Positions 1 to 11,400 of a DNA stretch of 64,000 bases are shown in pieces. Position 1 is the first letter of the stretch; each line of letters starts with the position of its first letter. The stretch is from contig JARPUW010000508.1 in the NCBI GenBank assembly GCA_030533445.1, positions 1 to 64,000 on the forward strand, read 5' to 3'. This DNA is from Cyprinodon diabolis (lineage: Eukaryota; Chordata; Actinopteri; Cyprinodontiformes; Cyprinodontidae). The position numbers were made by a program, and so were the translations under genes. The notes under the pieces are model-generated. The model made no database searches, was not told the DNA's origin, and saw only the letters and a program-made list of their open reading frames with translations.

Positions 1-1
1 C

Positions 2-3000
2 CAACAGATTAAGTTCCAGGCATTGAGTTTAACAGTCGAAAGCTGTGAAGGTTCAACCATCTACCTCTATAAGGATAGTGTTCTTGTCAATGAGAACTTT
101 GAGCCTCCTTCAAAGCCTGAAAATGTGACAGCAGCTGACGTTACCCACAACAGTGTGACTCTGAAGGTTTCTCCTCCCAGGTCTGGAGCAGAGAGCATCA
201 CCTCCTACTCTGTGGAGGTCTGTGTCCATGGAGAAGTTGGATGGAAGCAGATTACTGGACCAGAAGACGGAGAAGTCACAGTTGAAGACCTGAAACCAAA
301 CACAGAGTATGTCTTCAGATGCAGAGCAGTGACCTCAGCCGGTGTTGGACCGGCCTATCAAGTCAGAGACGTAATCAGAACTTTACCCTGCTGCCCTCCC
401 CAAGAACTTCATGTAGAACCAAACTTATTTGATGCTTCAGTTACATGGAAGAAACCATGTGAGATCGGAGCAGATGTTCAGATTTTAAACTACATCTTGG
501 AGTATGCAGAGATGGGAGATACCAGTCCAGTCCAGTGGAACCAGTTAATGCCAGAAACCCAAGGAGTTACAATCTCAGAGCTTCAGTCTGACACACAATA
601 TGCCATCAGGGTCAGTTGTGATTGTGGAGAAGCTGGAAGAAGCAGAGAAAGTGAAACTATTGTCTGGAGAACATTACAACCATATCAGCCTCAATTGTCG
701 GTAATTCTACATGACCTTCTAGAATTGGAAGCCAGGTGGGGAAAAGCTCTGTACTCCATTACAGCTCAGAGGTTCAAAGAGATTCAAGACAAACTGAGAA
801 CTTTCAAAATGCTCCACACAGTGTATAAGCAGGTGATCCTAAACAATTTGAAAGAAGAAGTTCCATCTGTGCTGGACAAGAAGAAAAACCTGCAGGTTAT
901 TATGAATAGGAGGGAAATGAGAAATTTGACTCCCTTCAGCAAGAACAACCTGAACAGGTGGATGCTCTGGAAGGAGAAGGAGATACATTTTCTGGAATCT
1001 CTGACCAACATGATGCCAAACATTGAGATGATCTCTCCTCAGAATCTGTTTAGTGAGATTATTAATACTGCAGGTCAGGTTCTGTGTTTTGTCTTCACCT
1101 CACTGGGGACTGATGACCCATTACTCTCAGCTTTATCAGCCTACCTGGGAGGAACTCAACCAGAAGATCTTCATGATGTAGACAAGGAGCCATGGTTCGC
1201 CTCAAAGAAGGTTCTGTGTGGAATCAGACTTAAAGCAGAACTATTCAGGGATTTTGCAGAAGCTAACAAGGAGAACCAACAGATTATGTTCCTGGCATTG
1301 AGTTTAACAGTCGAAAGCTGTGAAGGTTCAACCATCTACCTCTATAAGGATAGTGTTCTTGTCAATGAGAACTTTGAGCCTCCTTCAAAGCCTGAAACTG
1401 TGAAGGCAGCTGACGTTACCCACAACAGTGTGACTCTGAAGGTTTCTCCTCCCAGGTCTGGAGCAGAGAGCATCACCTCCTACTCTGTGGAGGTCTGTGT
1501 GTACAGAGAAGATGGATGGAAGCAGATTACTGGACCAGAAGACGGAGAAGTCACAGTTGAAGACCTGAAACCAAACACAGAGTATGTCTTCAGATGCCGA
1601 GCAGTGACCTCAGCTGGTGTTGGACCGGCCTATGAAGTCAGGGACCCAATCAGAACTTTACCCTGCAGCCCTCCCCAAGAACTTCATGTAGAACCAAACT
1701 TATTGGATGCTTCAGTTACATGGAAGAAACCGTCCGAGATCGGACCAGATGTTCAGATTTTAAACTACATCTTGGAGTATGCAGAGATGGGAGATACCAG
1801 CCCAGTCCAGTGGAAGCAGTTAATGCCAAAAACCCAAAGAGTGACCATCTCAAATCTTCAGTCTGACACACAATATGCCATCAGGGTCTGTTGTGATTGT
1901 CGAGAAGCTGGAATGAGCAGAGAAAGCATCACTGCTCATTTTTCTACAACAAGATCTATACGTCCTGCAGAACTGCTGAGAAGCAGGAGCGAACTGATCA
2001 GGCCTGGAACTCCTTCCGTTTTCAAGCTTCCTCTTACAGAAGAACACATCAACATCGATGGCTGCAGGAAGTTTGCATGTGGAGAAGCCAATGAGAAGCA
2101 GAATCGGACCATAGTTCTTTTAGGACTGTCCAGATATGGAGTGTCAAACTTCATCAATGGAATGATCAACTACATAGTTGGTGTGGAGTGGGAGGACAGC
2201 TTCAGGTTTAAGCTGGCTGAGGAGGAGTGTGTGACCTCTGAGGTCACTGTGTACCAAATCTTTCACCAGGAAGGTTTCAGAACCGATTACTCTTTGACTG
2301 TCGTTGATACCCCTAAGGAGCTTTCCTTTGAGAATGATTTTTTCTTTTTCTTTAGAAGAAGTGCAGAAATACGAAGTGACAGACGGATCTCTGAGCTTCT
2401 GGGTCGTCTCTTCTGTTGTCCAGAAGGTGTGAGTGAAGCTGCTGCTGTTTGTCTAACAGTCGGAGCTGATTCTGCTGAACTAACACCAGAACAAAGACAC
2501 AGAACAGACTCCCTTCTCTCTGTCTTTGGCAAAGATATGTTAGAAAACATCAGGGTTCTGGTTACAGGTGCAGATGGTCGGTTGCCTCCAGTTCTGGAGT
2601 CCATCATAGCTTCAGGTGTCCCATGTCCTAAAAATAAAGACCGGCTGCCGATCCACTTCAAGTTCAATGAGTCGGCTCTGTTTGCAGACAACAATGCTGC
2701 TGCTGAAGGAACCCAGTGGGCAGAGGACCCAGGGGAAGCTGAAAGCTTTGACCAGATATTCTGGAACATGAACACAAAAAGCATGAAGAGATTCTTTGAT
2801 GATCTGAAAGTAATGAAGAGCAAAGACTTGTTTCCAGTGAAGGAGATAATCAGAGAAAGAACAGAGCTGGAAGAGCAAGTGGAAAACCTCCAGGAGCGGA
2901 TTAAAGGCAGAATAGGAGAGCTGGTGGGGACCAGAGCTTCTAAAATGCAATCATTTCGTAAGATCTTTGTGAATTGTCAGCAGTGTCACATGACCTGTCA

Positions 3001-3349
3001 AACATCAAAGTGGGCAATATTGGCAGAAAACGGATTCTGCACCGAGTGTCCTGGCAGATGTTACCGCAGTGTCCATTTCATCCAGGACTACAGATGGCGC
3101 TACGAGAAGGCAGAAGACATATCAATGTTTTTCTTCGTGTCGGATGAGCTGCTGGAATGGATAATTACATCTTCCGAGTGTTTAAACAAATTGAAGGAAA
3201 TCTCCCTGAAGCCAGATCCCCTCTCAGTGAGAGAGTATGTGAATCTGATTATTGAAGGAGAGAGGAAAGAGGCCGAACCAGGCTGGGAGGAGCGGGTTGG
3301 AGTGCTGACTGTGCTCAAACAGGAAATATATAGCTGTGCAATTTCCTGA
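2..3349 (+). CDS. Stonustoxin-family (SNTX-like) protein with FN3 repeats and GTPase-like C-terminus, 3' exon (5' end outside window)
   Basis: The frame is open from the window edge to TGA at 3347-3349, so this is a partial, probably terminal, exon; an alternative TTG start at 23 is not credible. Residues counted from position 23: the tail of an SNTX thioredoxin-like domain (1-25), two fibronectin III domains (about 28-218), an SNTX helical region (225-330), a second thioredoxin-like domain (335-450), two more FN3 domains (453-643), a linker, a P-loop GTPase-like region (690-900), a coiled coil (935-970) and a Cys/His cluster near 980-1030. FN3 strands and the LKPNTEYVFRCRAV motif are clear. 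The GTPase-like P-loop (residues 701-708) has no lysine, so nucleotide binding is doubtful; a DTP motif follows near 760. The first 640 bp recur 1,275 bp downstream, an internal tandem duplication. No pore-forming MACPF core is in the window. Fish genomes carry many SNTX homologues that are not venom toxins, so toxicity should not be assumed. Confidence 0.8.
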   Translation, partial: QQIKFQALSLTVESCEGSTIYLYKDSVLVNENFEPPSKPENVTAADVTHNSVTLKVSPPRSGAESITSYSVEVCVHGEVGWKQITGPEDGEVTVEDLKPNTEYVFRCRAVTSAGVGPAYQVRDVIRTLPCCPPQELHVEPNLFDASVTWKKPCEIGADVQILNYILEYAEMGDTSPVQWNQLMPETQGVTISELQSDTQYAIRVSCDCGEAGRSRESETIVWRTLQPYQPQLSVILHDLLELEARWGKALYSITAQRFKEIQDKLRTFKMLHTVYKQVILNNLKEEVPSVLDKKKNLQVIMNRREMRNLTPFSKNNLNRWMLWKEKEIHFLESLTNMMPNIEMISPQNLFSEIINTAGQVLCFVFTSLGTDDPLLSALSAYLGGTQPEDLHDVDKEPWFASKKVLCGIRLKAELFRDFAEANKENQQIMFLALSLTVESCEGSTIYLYKDSVLVNENFEPPSKPETVKAADVTHNSVTLKVSPPRSGAESITSYSVEVCVYREDGWKQITGPEDGEVTVEDLKPNTEYVFRCRAVTSAGVGPAYEVRDPIRTLPCSPPQELHVEPNLLDASVTWKKPSEIGPDVQILNYILEYAEMGDTSPVQWKQLMPKTQRVTISNLQSDTQYAIRVCCDCREAGMSRESITAHFSTTRSIRPAELLRSRSELIRPGTPSVFKLPLTEEHINIDGCRKFACGEANEKQNRTIVLLGLSRYGVSNFINGMINYIVGVEWEDSFRFKLAEEECVTSEVTVYQIFHQEGFRTDYSLTVVDTPKELSFENDFFFFFRRSAEIRSDRRISELLGRLFCCPEGVSEAAAVCLTVGADSAELTPEQRHRTDSLLSVFGKDMLENIRVLVTGADGRLPPVLESIIASGVPCPKNKDRLPIHFKFNESALFADNNAAAEGTQWAEDPGEAESFDQIFWNMNTKSMKRFFDDLKVMKSKDLFPVKEIIRERTELEEQVENLQERIKGRIGELVGTRASKMQSFRKIFVNCQQCHMTCQTSKWAILAENGFCTECPGRCYRSVHFIQDYRWRYEKAEDISMFFFVSDELLEWIITSSECLNKLKEISLKPDPLSVREYVNLIIEGERKEAEPGWEERVGVLTVLKQEIYSCAIS

Positions 3350-5343
3350 AGGACATCACTAATCAGTCATCAATCCACAAAAAAAAAAACTTTTAATCTG
3401 CTCTAATCCTATAGATATGATTAAAGTGGAACGTCTATTCAGTTTTTCTATTTATTTTCTTCCCATAGTACCAGGCACTTTCCAAAAACAATCATTTCAG
3501 TTCAGTCGCAAAGATTCCAATCAATCGTCATCAGTCAGTGCATTTAGCTTCATTTATTATTAAGCTTAATGAAAGCCAGCAGAACACTGAGTCGCTGACA
3601 TCACTTGCATTGCTGGCTTCACCACCAACCTTCATACCTAGCATGCATGCAGCAGCTGCAGAAAGGAAAAAAACTCCCCTTTGACAAGAAGAAATCAACC
3701 AATCTAATGTCTCCTATCTCTGAAGTCTATTTCTTTGAATGTGAAATCAATGTGTGAGAAATAAGCTGTTTGCAAGAGGAACTTTATTCTGCTTATAGTA
3801 GCTATAGAGGCAAAAATACTTTGGTTTAACTGAGAAAATACTTTTGCTGTTTTATAAATCACTGAATGACTTAAAGACCTGTTGTCATAGCAACCCTTTC
3901 AGACCCATCAGGTGGTCTTCTGGTTCTGATCATTGATCAATATTTTTGAAGTACATTTGTTTGATGCTTTTTGCTGTGTATTTCATTAATGTGAAAAACT
4001 TTAAACTGCCTCACTGCTGAAATGTTTGCCACAAATAAAATTTACTTACCTGCATCGTCCAGGTAGGGGCCTCTGGTCTAATGTCTTCTCCCTGACCTTC
4101 TATTGTGACAATAAAAATTAATTTTGAATATGAGAAGGGCAAAACTTCTGCAAAGAAATGAAAGAGGACTGGGTTTATTCCTGGCATTGACTACCCAGCA
4201 AAGGGAAGGAACACAGGCAGAGGTGGATAGAGAACTGTACCCGAGAGTAGTTCTCTTTCAGCTTTGTTTTACACAAATAACAGTAAAAAGTAGTCAAATA
4301 GTCAATTATTGATAGAAAAATATGATTTAATATCTTACAACCATGTCATCAAACAGCAACATGTTTAGCAAACAGGCCTAAATAAAAAAATCTCTGAATA
4401 AGACATTGAGGTAAAGAATTCTTAAAGTCTGTTTGCTTTCCAACATTAAACTTCATGTTGGTAACCTCTATGTCAGAGGAGAGGAATGTTCTCCACTAAC
4501 AGTAGTGTTTACTTTATCTTATTGTTCTCAGAACAGACAGAAGAACAAAGCTGGTGTAAAAACAAAAGGTCTGTAGATGTGTCTGTGTCTCATTTGATTG
4601 TTTAGAATAAAGTCATATTTAGTAAATTGGAGTATACATTTTAAGGAGGCTGGCTAATTGGATTAAAAATACCTTTTGAATGTCATACTGTACTCATGAA
4701 AAGATTCTCCATTTGTTACGTGGGACATTGGCTAAATTTGACCGGATATGGTGTCCCCTCCTGGACATTCTAACCAGATTAGAGCTGAGAGACTGATCAA
4801 TATTGATCTTTACTGTGTTTCAGTTATTCCAATATTTGTGTTGTGCTTTTTTCTCTTGGTTCTGACCTTTCAAATAAATAGTTAATGCTTAATATAGTAC
4901 TACTACAGTGTACATGTGTTGGTACATGGAGAGAGTGGGTGGGTTTGTTTTTGTTGTCTCTTTTTGTTTTTTTAAGGTTCCAAAAATAAGAAAGAAAGAA
5001 CACCATTGTATACTGGATGTAGATTTCATTTGGACAAATGTTCTAAATAAATATATATATACAAAAAATACCTTTTGTAAATAACAATCTTTAAACATGT
5101 ACTGTACTACAGTATGTATATAACTTCTCAAAAGCATTAGAATGTATTAAATATAACTGTATCTCTGTTCGTTCTTCACTGAGTTTGAGTTTAAGTTTTA
5201 CTCAAGTAAGAGTTGCAGTCGCTCATAATGTTGCCAAAGTAAAAAGCATAGGGCAATAAAACTAATCCTAAAAGTTTTGCTGCTGTTCTGGGAAAAAGGT
5301 ATTCGACTATACAGTCCAGTTAAATAAATGAAATTAGTTAAAT
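3350..5343. other. Intergenic, no gene seen
   Basis: AT-rich sequence downstream of the SNTX-like gene. AATAAA at 4034-4039, about 690 bp after the stop, is a candidate polyadenylation signal on the plus strand. Short open frames here have no recognisable domain or splice structure. Confidence 0.6.
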
Positions 5344-5580
5344 AAAGCAGTCCATGGGTCTAAGGCGGGGCCCACCGTGGACAGGTCGCCAGTCTGCCGC
5401 AGGACAACACAGAGACACACAACCACATCTAAAGACTACTTAGGTACCTGGGGAGAACCCACGCATGCACAGGGAGAACATACCAACTCCATGCAGAAAG
5501 ACCCCGGGACAAGAGCAGAACCTGGAACCTTATTGCTGCGAGGCAACAGCATTACCCACTGTTCCACCATGCAGCCCAAT
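5344..5580 (-). repeat. SINE-like teleost interspersed repeat, reverse copy
   Basis: Reverse-strand copy of a repeat also seen at 26714-27060 and 41318-41447. Shared pieces are the GACAGGTCGCCAGT stretch, the 'gggagaacataccaactccat' region and a head reading (on the reverse strand) through a tRNA-like 'gcagtgggtaatgc...' segment. The family name was not confirmed. Confidence 0.6.
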
Positions 5581-5839
5581 ATCCAAAATATTAGCTTTTA
5601 AACATAAAAATAGATAATAAATAAAAAAAAAATCCTTCATCAGTGCTAAAAAGCAACTAAAATATGTGCAATATGCAGTCCGAAAAACAGTTCAGGGGCC
5701 AAAAATGGCCCCAGAGTCAAACTTTGGCCCCGTCTGCTCCATACGCTACAGATAAGCAGTAGCTCTGTTCTGTGTTTCCATCTCATTGGTAGCCTTCAGG
5801 AGGTCCTGGATCCGGACTTGGTTCCGACCCGCTGACGAC

Positions 5840-6718
5840 TCATGCAGGTCTTCTACGATTCATCACAAAAATTTGAACGCAGAAGACTCCATATAAGAAA
5901 ATCAGAGTAGAGATGGACACACCCAGAATCTCTCCGGCAATTTTCTCCTCTTTGTCCCTCTTTCCTCTGTCCTCGTCTTCTCTGTCCTCGTCTCCTCTGT
6001 CCTTGTCTCCTCTATTCTCGTCTCCTCTGTCCTTGGAAGGTTCCGACTTGTCTCCTGCCTCCTCAGGTTCTTCCTCACCTGCGGAGCAAAAACAGGTTCA
6101 GCGAATGCTTCTCTGACCTTTGATCCTCTGTGTTTGCTGTACCTGAAACTGCAAGGAGGATGGAATGTCTCCACTCAGAGGAGTCTCCTCTTGGGTTCCT
6201 GGTTTTCACCAGGCAGTCATACGTTCCTTCATCTTCTGTGCTGATGTTCTGTAGAACCACAGAGAAGTCTCCGTCCCTCATAGGAGATGGAGTCAGCTCC
6301 ACCCGCCCTCTGAACGTGGCATGCTGGTAGTGCTCATGGAAGCGGTTCTCTCTGTAGAAGAGCAGGTAGCCATCGGGGAGATCAGATCTCTTCCAAAAGA
6401 ATACGATGATGGAGGCATCTTGAAGAACCGGACACGGTAGGGACACGTTCTGTCCTGGTCTCGCCTTCACCTCCTGTTGCTCTGATGGAAACAAAAAGGG
6501 ATCACATCCAGCTTCCTGTCCATCCCAGCAGGAAGGAGGATCAGATATAAAGCTGCAGTTTAACCTAAACTCTTCTCATTTTACTGTAAAACCAAACATT
6601 ACGTGAGGAATAAGCTGGTATTCAGCTCCACCCGGAGCCCACAAACTGGTTCTGATAGCTCACCTTGTTCTGCAGAGATCCCACAGATGATAAGGAGGAA
6701 GACGGTAGCAACCTTCAT
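5840..6718 (-). CDS. Gene A: single V-set Ig-domain type I membrane protein with RGD-repeat stalk (3 exons, 210 aa)
   Basis: Exons on the minus strand: 6664-6718 (start ATG 6718-6716; signal peptide MKVATVFLLIICGISAEQ), 6143-6481 (V-set domain), 5840-6078 (stalk, membrane segment, stop). All introns are phase 1 with GT-AG ends, and the sum is 633 nt, exactly 211 codons. The V domain has the B-strand cysteine (VSLPC), an FFWKR tryptophan, GRVEL and DEGTYDC. This layout resembles fish B7/butyrophilin/CD276-like V-set proteins, which act as co-stimulatory or co-inhibitory ligands; the exact family is uncertain. The stalk contains five 5-residue repeats, three with RGD. The membrane segment (GVSISTLIFLYGVFCVQIFV) is followed by only MNRRRPA, so the protein probably has no signalling tail of its own and would need a partner if it signals. 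Confidence 0.78.
5957..6031 (-). repeat. 15-bp coding minisatellite in gene A stalk (5 units)
   Basis: Five 15-bp units inside exon 3 of gene A read, in coding order, DRGDE NRGDK DRGDE DREDE DRGKR. The array is in frame and contains three RGD tripeptides. Confidence 0.85.
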
Positions 6719-8449
6719 AGTAGCAGAAGCAGTCAGAAACAGGACTCTTTAGTAAGTGCGTCATGTTAGAGATAAAACTCTCTTTAGTTTGAGGAAGCTG
6801 CCGGCTCTCTACCGATCCGCCCCTCAGTGGAATCAGGAAGTCCTAAACAAAAAATAGGGAGGAGCCTCAAACAGCAGAGCTGCTGGGTTAGAAGGTCTAG
6901 ATAAAGACAGGTAAGAAAAGAGGTTCTAGTGAGGCGGTAACTGGGTTAAAGCTGAGCTAAATCTGCAGGGAGAACACAACAGAGAGAGAAGGAAAGTAAA
7001 AACTCAGAAATGGTAGAGGATTAAACATCCATGAGGCAAAAGAGGATGTTTGGGTATCAGAGATCTGATGCTTTCAAGGAAAGAACCCAAAGATCCAAAC
7101 AAGCTCTTTACCTAAACGGGTCCATCTCCTGAGGTGGCAAATAATGGAAAATAATCAGACGGTTTAAACTCTGCTAAAAGTAGCTCAATATGAAAGAAAA
7201 AAAAAAACTCTTGGACAGTCATTACATCTGTCTCTGCTTTGAAGGGGAAATAGAAGAGGACCCAGCACTTACAGCCTTTTCTCTGGATGCTGGAGCATCG
7301 ATCTGCTGTAGTTTCACCTTCATCTTCAGCTGCTTTCGTTTTTGAACATGTTGCTGCTTCCTGCTAAGATTTCTGGTTAAAAGTTAAACACTAGGCCACA
7401 AAATCAGAAGAGAGCTAAACTGACTGAATGTAGATACTGGAGGTAGAGCTAAATATCCAATAAAGAATGGTGTAAGAAATATAAAAACTCAGTCATGAAT
7501 CACAAATAGTATAAACATTAGAACAGAATTATACAACAGCTTTAAAATAATGACAAATTAGCATATTTGTGAAAACAGTTAAAATAATAATGTCAAAGAG
7601 ACAAACTCTGGACATCTGGGCTCCTGAGTGACATTTATTAACATTTCAGGACATTTTTTATTTTGTTGTAGATAAACTTTTTCCATTGTCTGCTGAAAAT
7701 CGTCTGTTTTCATCCATGAGGGGAAAACATCCGATCATATTCATCATAAAAACATATGAATCAAATACTTAAATTTGCTTTATTTGGGTACATTGTGAAA
7801 GTTATTAGGATCTGAACACTTCTGACATCTTTTACTGAAATGTTCAAACATGGATGGAATCTGAGGACGATTGTCTGTAGTTAGCTCCTTTAACCAGCAG
7901 GTGGCAGCAGTAGCTCTGCACAGAGCTCCTGTCTGGAACACACAGAGATATTTGTTCCCTCCTCAGTTTTCAACAATAAAGCCAATAAGAAAATGGATGC
8001 ATGGAACTCCATCCATGTAAACAGCGTGAAAAGACACAGAAATAAACATCTGCAGCAACAGGCTCCTCCCACACACAGCCGCACAGCAATTATGCTGTCC
8101 TTTTTTTCTAAAAGATGCATGCAGTCATGTTATCAATATAGTTCATATCATTTATAACTACTGCAGAGCAAAAACACATGTATTGATCATTTTAAAATAT
8201 CATTTTTTTCTGTAACTTTTTATTTCATTACAGAACAGCGGAACAGGAAGTTCCAACAGGAAGTTCCATAAATCCACATAATCCATAATTTTGCTCTGAT
8301 TTCTGCTGTTCAGTAGACGCTCAGATTAATAGACAAACTAAAGACAAGCAGGAGAAAAAACTATTAAAAAACAACAAGTTAGAGACATTTAAATGATCTG
8401 GTCCAATTCAGGACAGAAAGTAGGTCTGCTGGGCTCTGAGGAGGTCTAG
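6719..8449. other. Intergenic between genes A and B (5' of A, 3' of B)
   Basis: No coding sequence recognised. The 6719-6850 part is the presumed promoter side of gene A. On the minus strand, AATAAA at 8219-8224 lies about 226 bp past the gene B stop and is a plausible polyadenylation signal. Confidence 0.5.
7894..7908 (+). promoter_or_regulatory. CTCF-like motif
   Basis: CCAGCAGGTGGCAGC matches the core CTCF consensus CCASYAGRKGGCR in the plus orientation. This is a sequence match only; occupancy is unknown. Confidence 0.4.
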
Positions 8450-11400
8450 TTAACAGCTGGGCGGGTGCTCCTGCTGTGGTGGTGTCATGGTCGCCTTCAG
8501 TAAAGAGTAGATGACGTGTGTTTCTGGTTCTGATGAAGGTTCTGGAAAAGAAACAGAATATAAATGGGTCAAACATGTCATGGCTTCCTGCTGAAGTGTT
8601 CTTTAGAGTGAGGTGATGCTAGCTGAGGTGGATCTTCTGGTTCTTACCTCTCCTGCTGTTCTTCCTGATGCTGACTGACCCATACGTGACCTCACTTTGC
8701 CTCCTCATCGAAGGACAAACTGTACCTGAATCCGTTTCTGCAAAAGAAAACAGTTAGTCACTAAAACCAATGAGGTTTCCTGGGAAATCAGATCATATTT
8801 TGTCTGTTTGACACCTCAGCTGCTGCTGTTGAACACCAAGGCATTAAGAAGTTACTGTCAAAAATAACACAGGAAACTAGAGGATCGGAAAGCTTCTGTC
8901 TTTTAGAAACATGAAAGTGTTTCACACACTGCATCATCAAGGTGTAAAAAGCTCAGAGAAATGTTTAAATATTGAATGCCAGAGGTAGAAGTGTTGCTTC
9001 CAGTCATATGATCCTTCTGAGGAGGCTCCATCTAAAGCTGTGGCGTACATTGTATGATATTTTCAATCATTGCACACAGCTACAGCTCACACTGTATGAG
9101 GAAATCATAGGATTTAAAAGTGAACAGCTCATGATGTTTGTTCCCACCCTGTGCGGCCTGATGCTCTGATGCGATCTACCTGCTGACACTGTACATCTAA
9201 AAATCACGGCTCCGCAGTGAGATGGCGCTACACGGACTCGTCTATCCAGAAGCCAAACAAGTAGCAGAGGAATATGAAGCTCACTAGAGTGGAAATTTGT
9301 GCAATTTTGTACTGAAAGCCCTAAAAAGAAGAGGAGACGACGTATTTGGACAAAGACATGGCTGAGCAAACGTGGCTACTACGGTCTGACAATTTTACAG
9401 ACAGAACTGCATTTCATTCGCACCCCGCCATGCTTATGGGCTTACATCTGAGAGGAAGAAGAAGGAGAAGAAGAGTCCTTGTTTGCGCACTAAACGATTT
9501 GCCCATGACCACCTTACGACAGTGGCGGCATTGGGTGGCCAACCCACTCGCCAGTGTAAATTGTAGTAGCATCAGTTTAGCATTTCATCCCATTATGCAC
9601 AGCCAATGACGTAACTGTCGGAATCACACAATAAACTAAGATATGAGTAGGTGTTTACTTAAGTATTTAAGATTTCTACCTGTAGGTTTACCACAGTAGT
9701 AGTTTCAAACCCTGAAATGATGGCTTTTAGTTTTAGTGTGCCACCACAAGATTTTAAGTGGCCCCATCTGCCAGCCCCCCCATGAAAGATTTCTGGAGGT
9801 GCACACTGCCTCACGACAGCCGACTGAATTTTACACATGTATGATTTCCTCCCGACCTAACGACTCCTGATCGGGAGGTGGTTGTGAGAGGCTGATCGCC
9901 CCTCGTTACCCCTTGTATACTACATGACGCATGATTAGGCTGAAAGTCGGCTCCATCGAATAAATTCTCAGACGACTAGAGATTTGGACTGAAAAGACCA
10001 AGAAATTGTGCAGTGTATGCTCGGCTTAATACAAACAGCTCTACTACTGTTTGTTCTGAATGGTGCAGCTCAGCCAAACCCATCTCAGGGTCTCATTCCT
10101 CCTCATTACCCATATCTCATATCCATAGGGGAGGGTTGGAAGATAGATACATAAGTCGTATTACTGCAGATAAAGCTCCAACCGTCCTTCAATCCCAGAC
10201 AAGAGAGGAGGTGTTTGAACCTGAAGAACCTCCAAGGATCAGACCCCATGGTGCTTAAGAACTGTATTTTGATTATTCTGTCTAGATCCAAATGATGAGT
10301 ACCATCCAAAGGCTTATTAACACCATTTCTGTTTTAGTATCTGGTTGAGAGATTTCTAAGGAACAAGAAGCCAGCTTAGAGTTCTGGTCTGTTTCCATAA
10401 TGTGTTTATCTTCTGAAACCAAAAGTGTTTTCACTGCCCAATTGAAATGCACCCTTACTCTGGGTTAAAATAAGGTAGGTACTGAATAATCAAATAAAAC
10501 ATATATGGAGGTAGGTACTCCACATAGCACCATTTTATGATCTAAAATGTTTGATTTTATTCACGTCAACACCAGAAATAGTTTGATCGGTCTCCTCTAC
10601 TCTTTATGCCATGGCAATATCTATCATTGAAGGATGAACAGCCCTAATTGGTCTGAAGACCTCTGCTATATATACGGTTCAGCCCAGCTATCGGGGCCAG
10701 ATCATCAAGTCCCGGTGAGCATACACATACATGACTGCGTTCAGCTTCTCGGCTCTAATGGTAAGCTATTCACCCCACCGTAGCCTCTCTCCTGCTTGTG
10801 CGTGGATCTTTTTCTGCTCGTTTGTACCACTGTGAGGATGCCGAAAAAAGTAAACTGCTTGTGATTACCTCATTTTGAGAAAGTCCTGCCTCATAAGACA
10901 GTAGTGTGTTCTTCCTTGCTGTGGCTAGGATGTTAGAAAAGCACCTTCAGACTAATCACTGTTTTCTGCACAAGCAGAATTTTGACTTCATATCATATTC
11001 TGTGATCAATTGACAATTTGATAAATAGAGTGAACACAAAAAAGTAAATAAGTTACAATAAATGTCAACTGTTTAGAAATCTGTGTTCTTTCACCAATAC
11101 TCATAGTGAAGCAAACATTAGCTTAGCACATACCAAGTTCCAAATTTAACATTGCTTGTTGTAGGTTTCAAGCATATGTCTACAGCTGTTATAATGCAAC
11201 CATGACTTGATTAAACTAAGTTATTTATTGATGACTTTGCCCAACCAGTTTCTAACTCTTTCGTAGAACAGATGTTAGCCAGAAGATACTTTGCTAACAT
11301 TGCTAGCCACATTTAGGGATGATACAGTGCATTCTCAAGAAGCTGATTTTCCTTAAAAGTAGTAGATAATCACTGTATAGTTTGTGTATTTTTGTATCAA

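Noticed and set aside
2287..2950. Minus-strand open frames inside the SNTX-like exon
   Set aside because: Shadows of the plus-strand coding frame, which has clear domain content.
10670..10700. TATATATA promoter
   Set aside because: An isolated TATA-like word with no gene on either strand that starts downstream.
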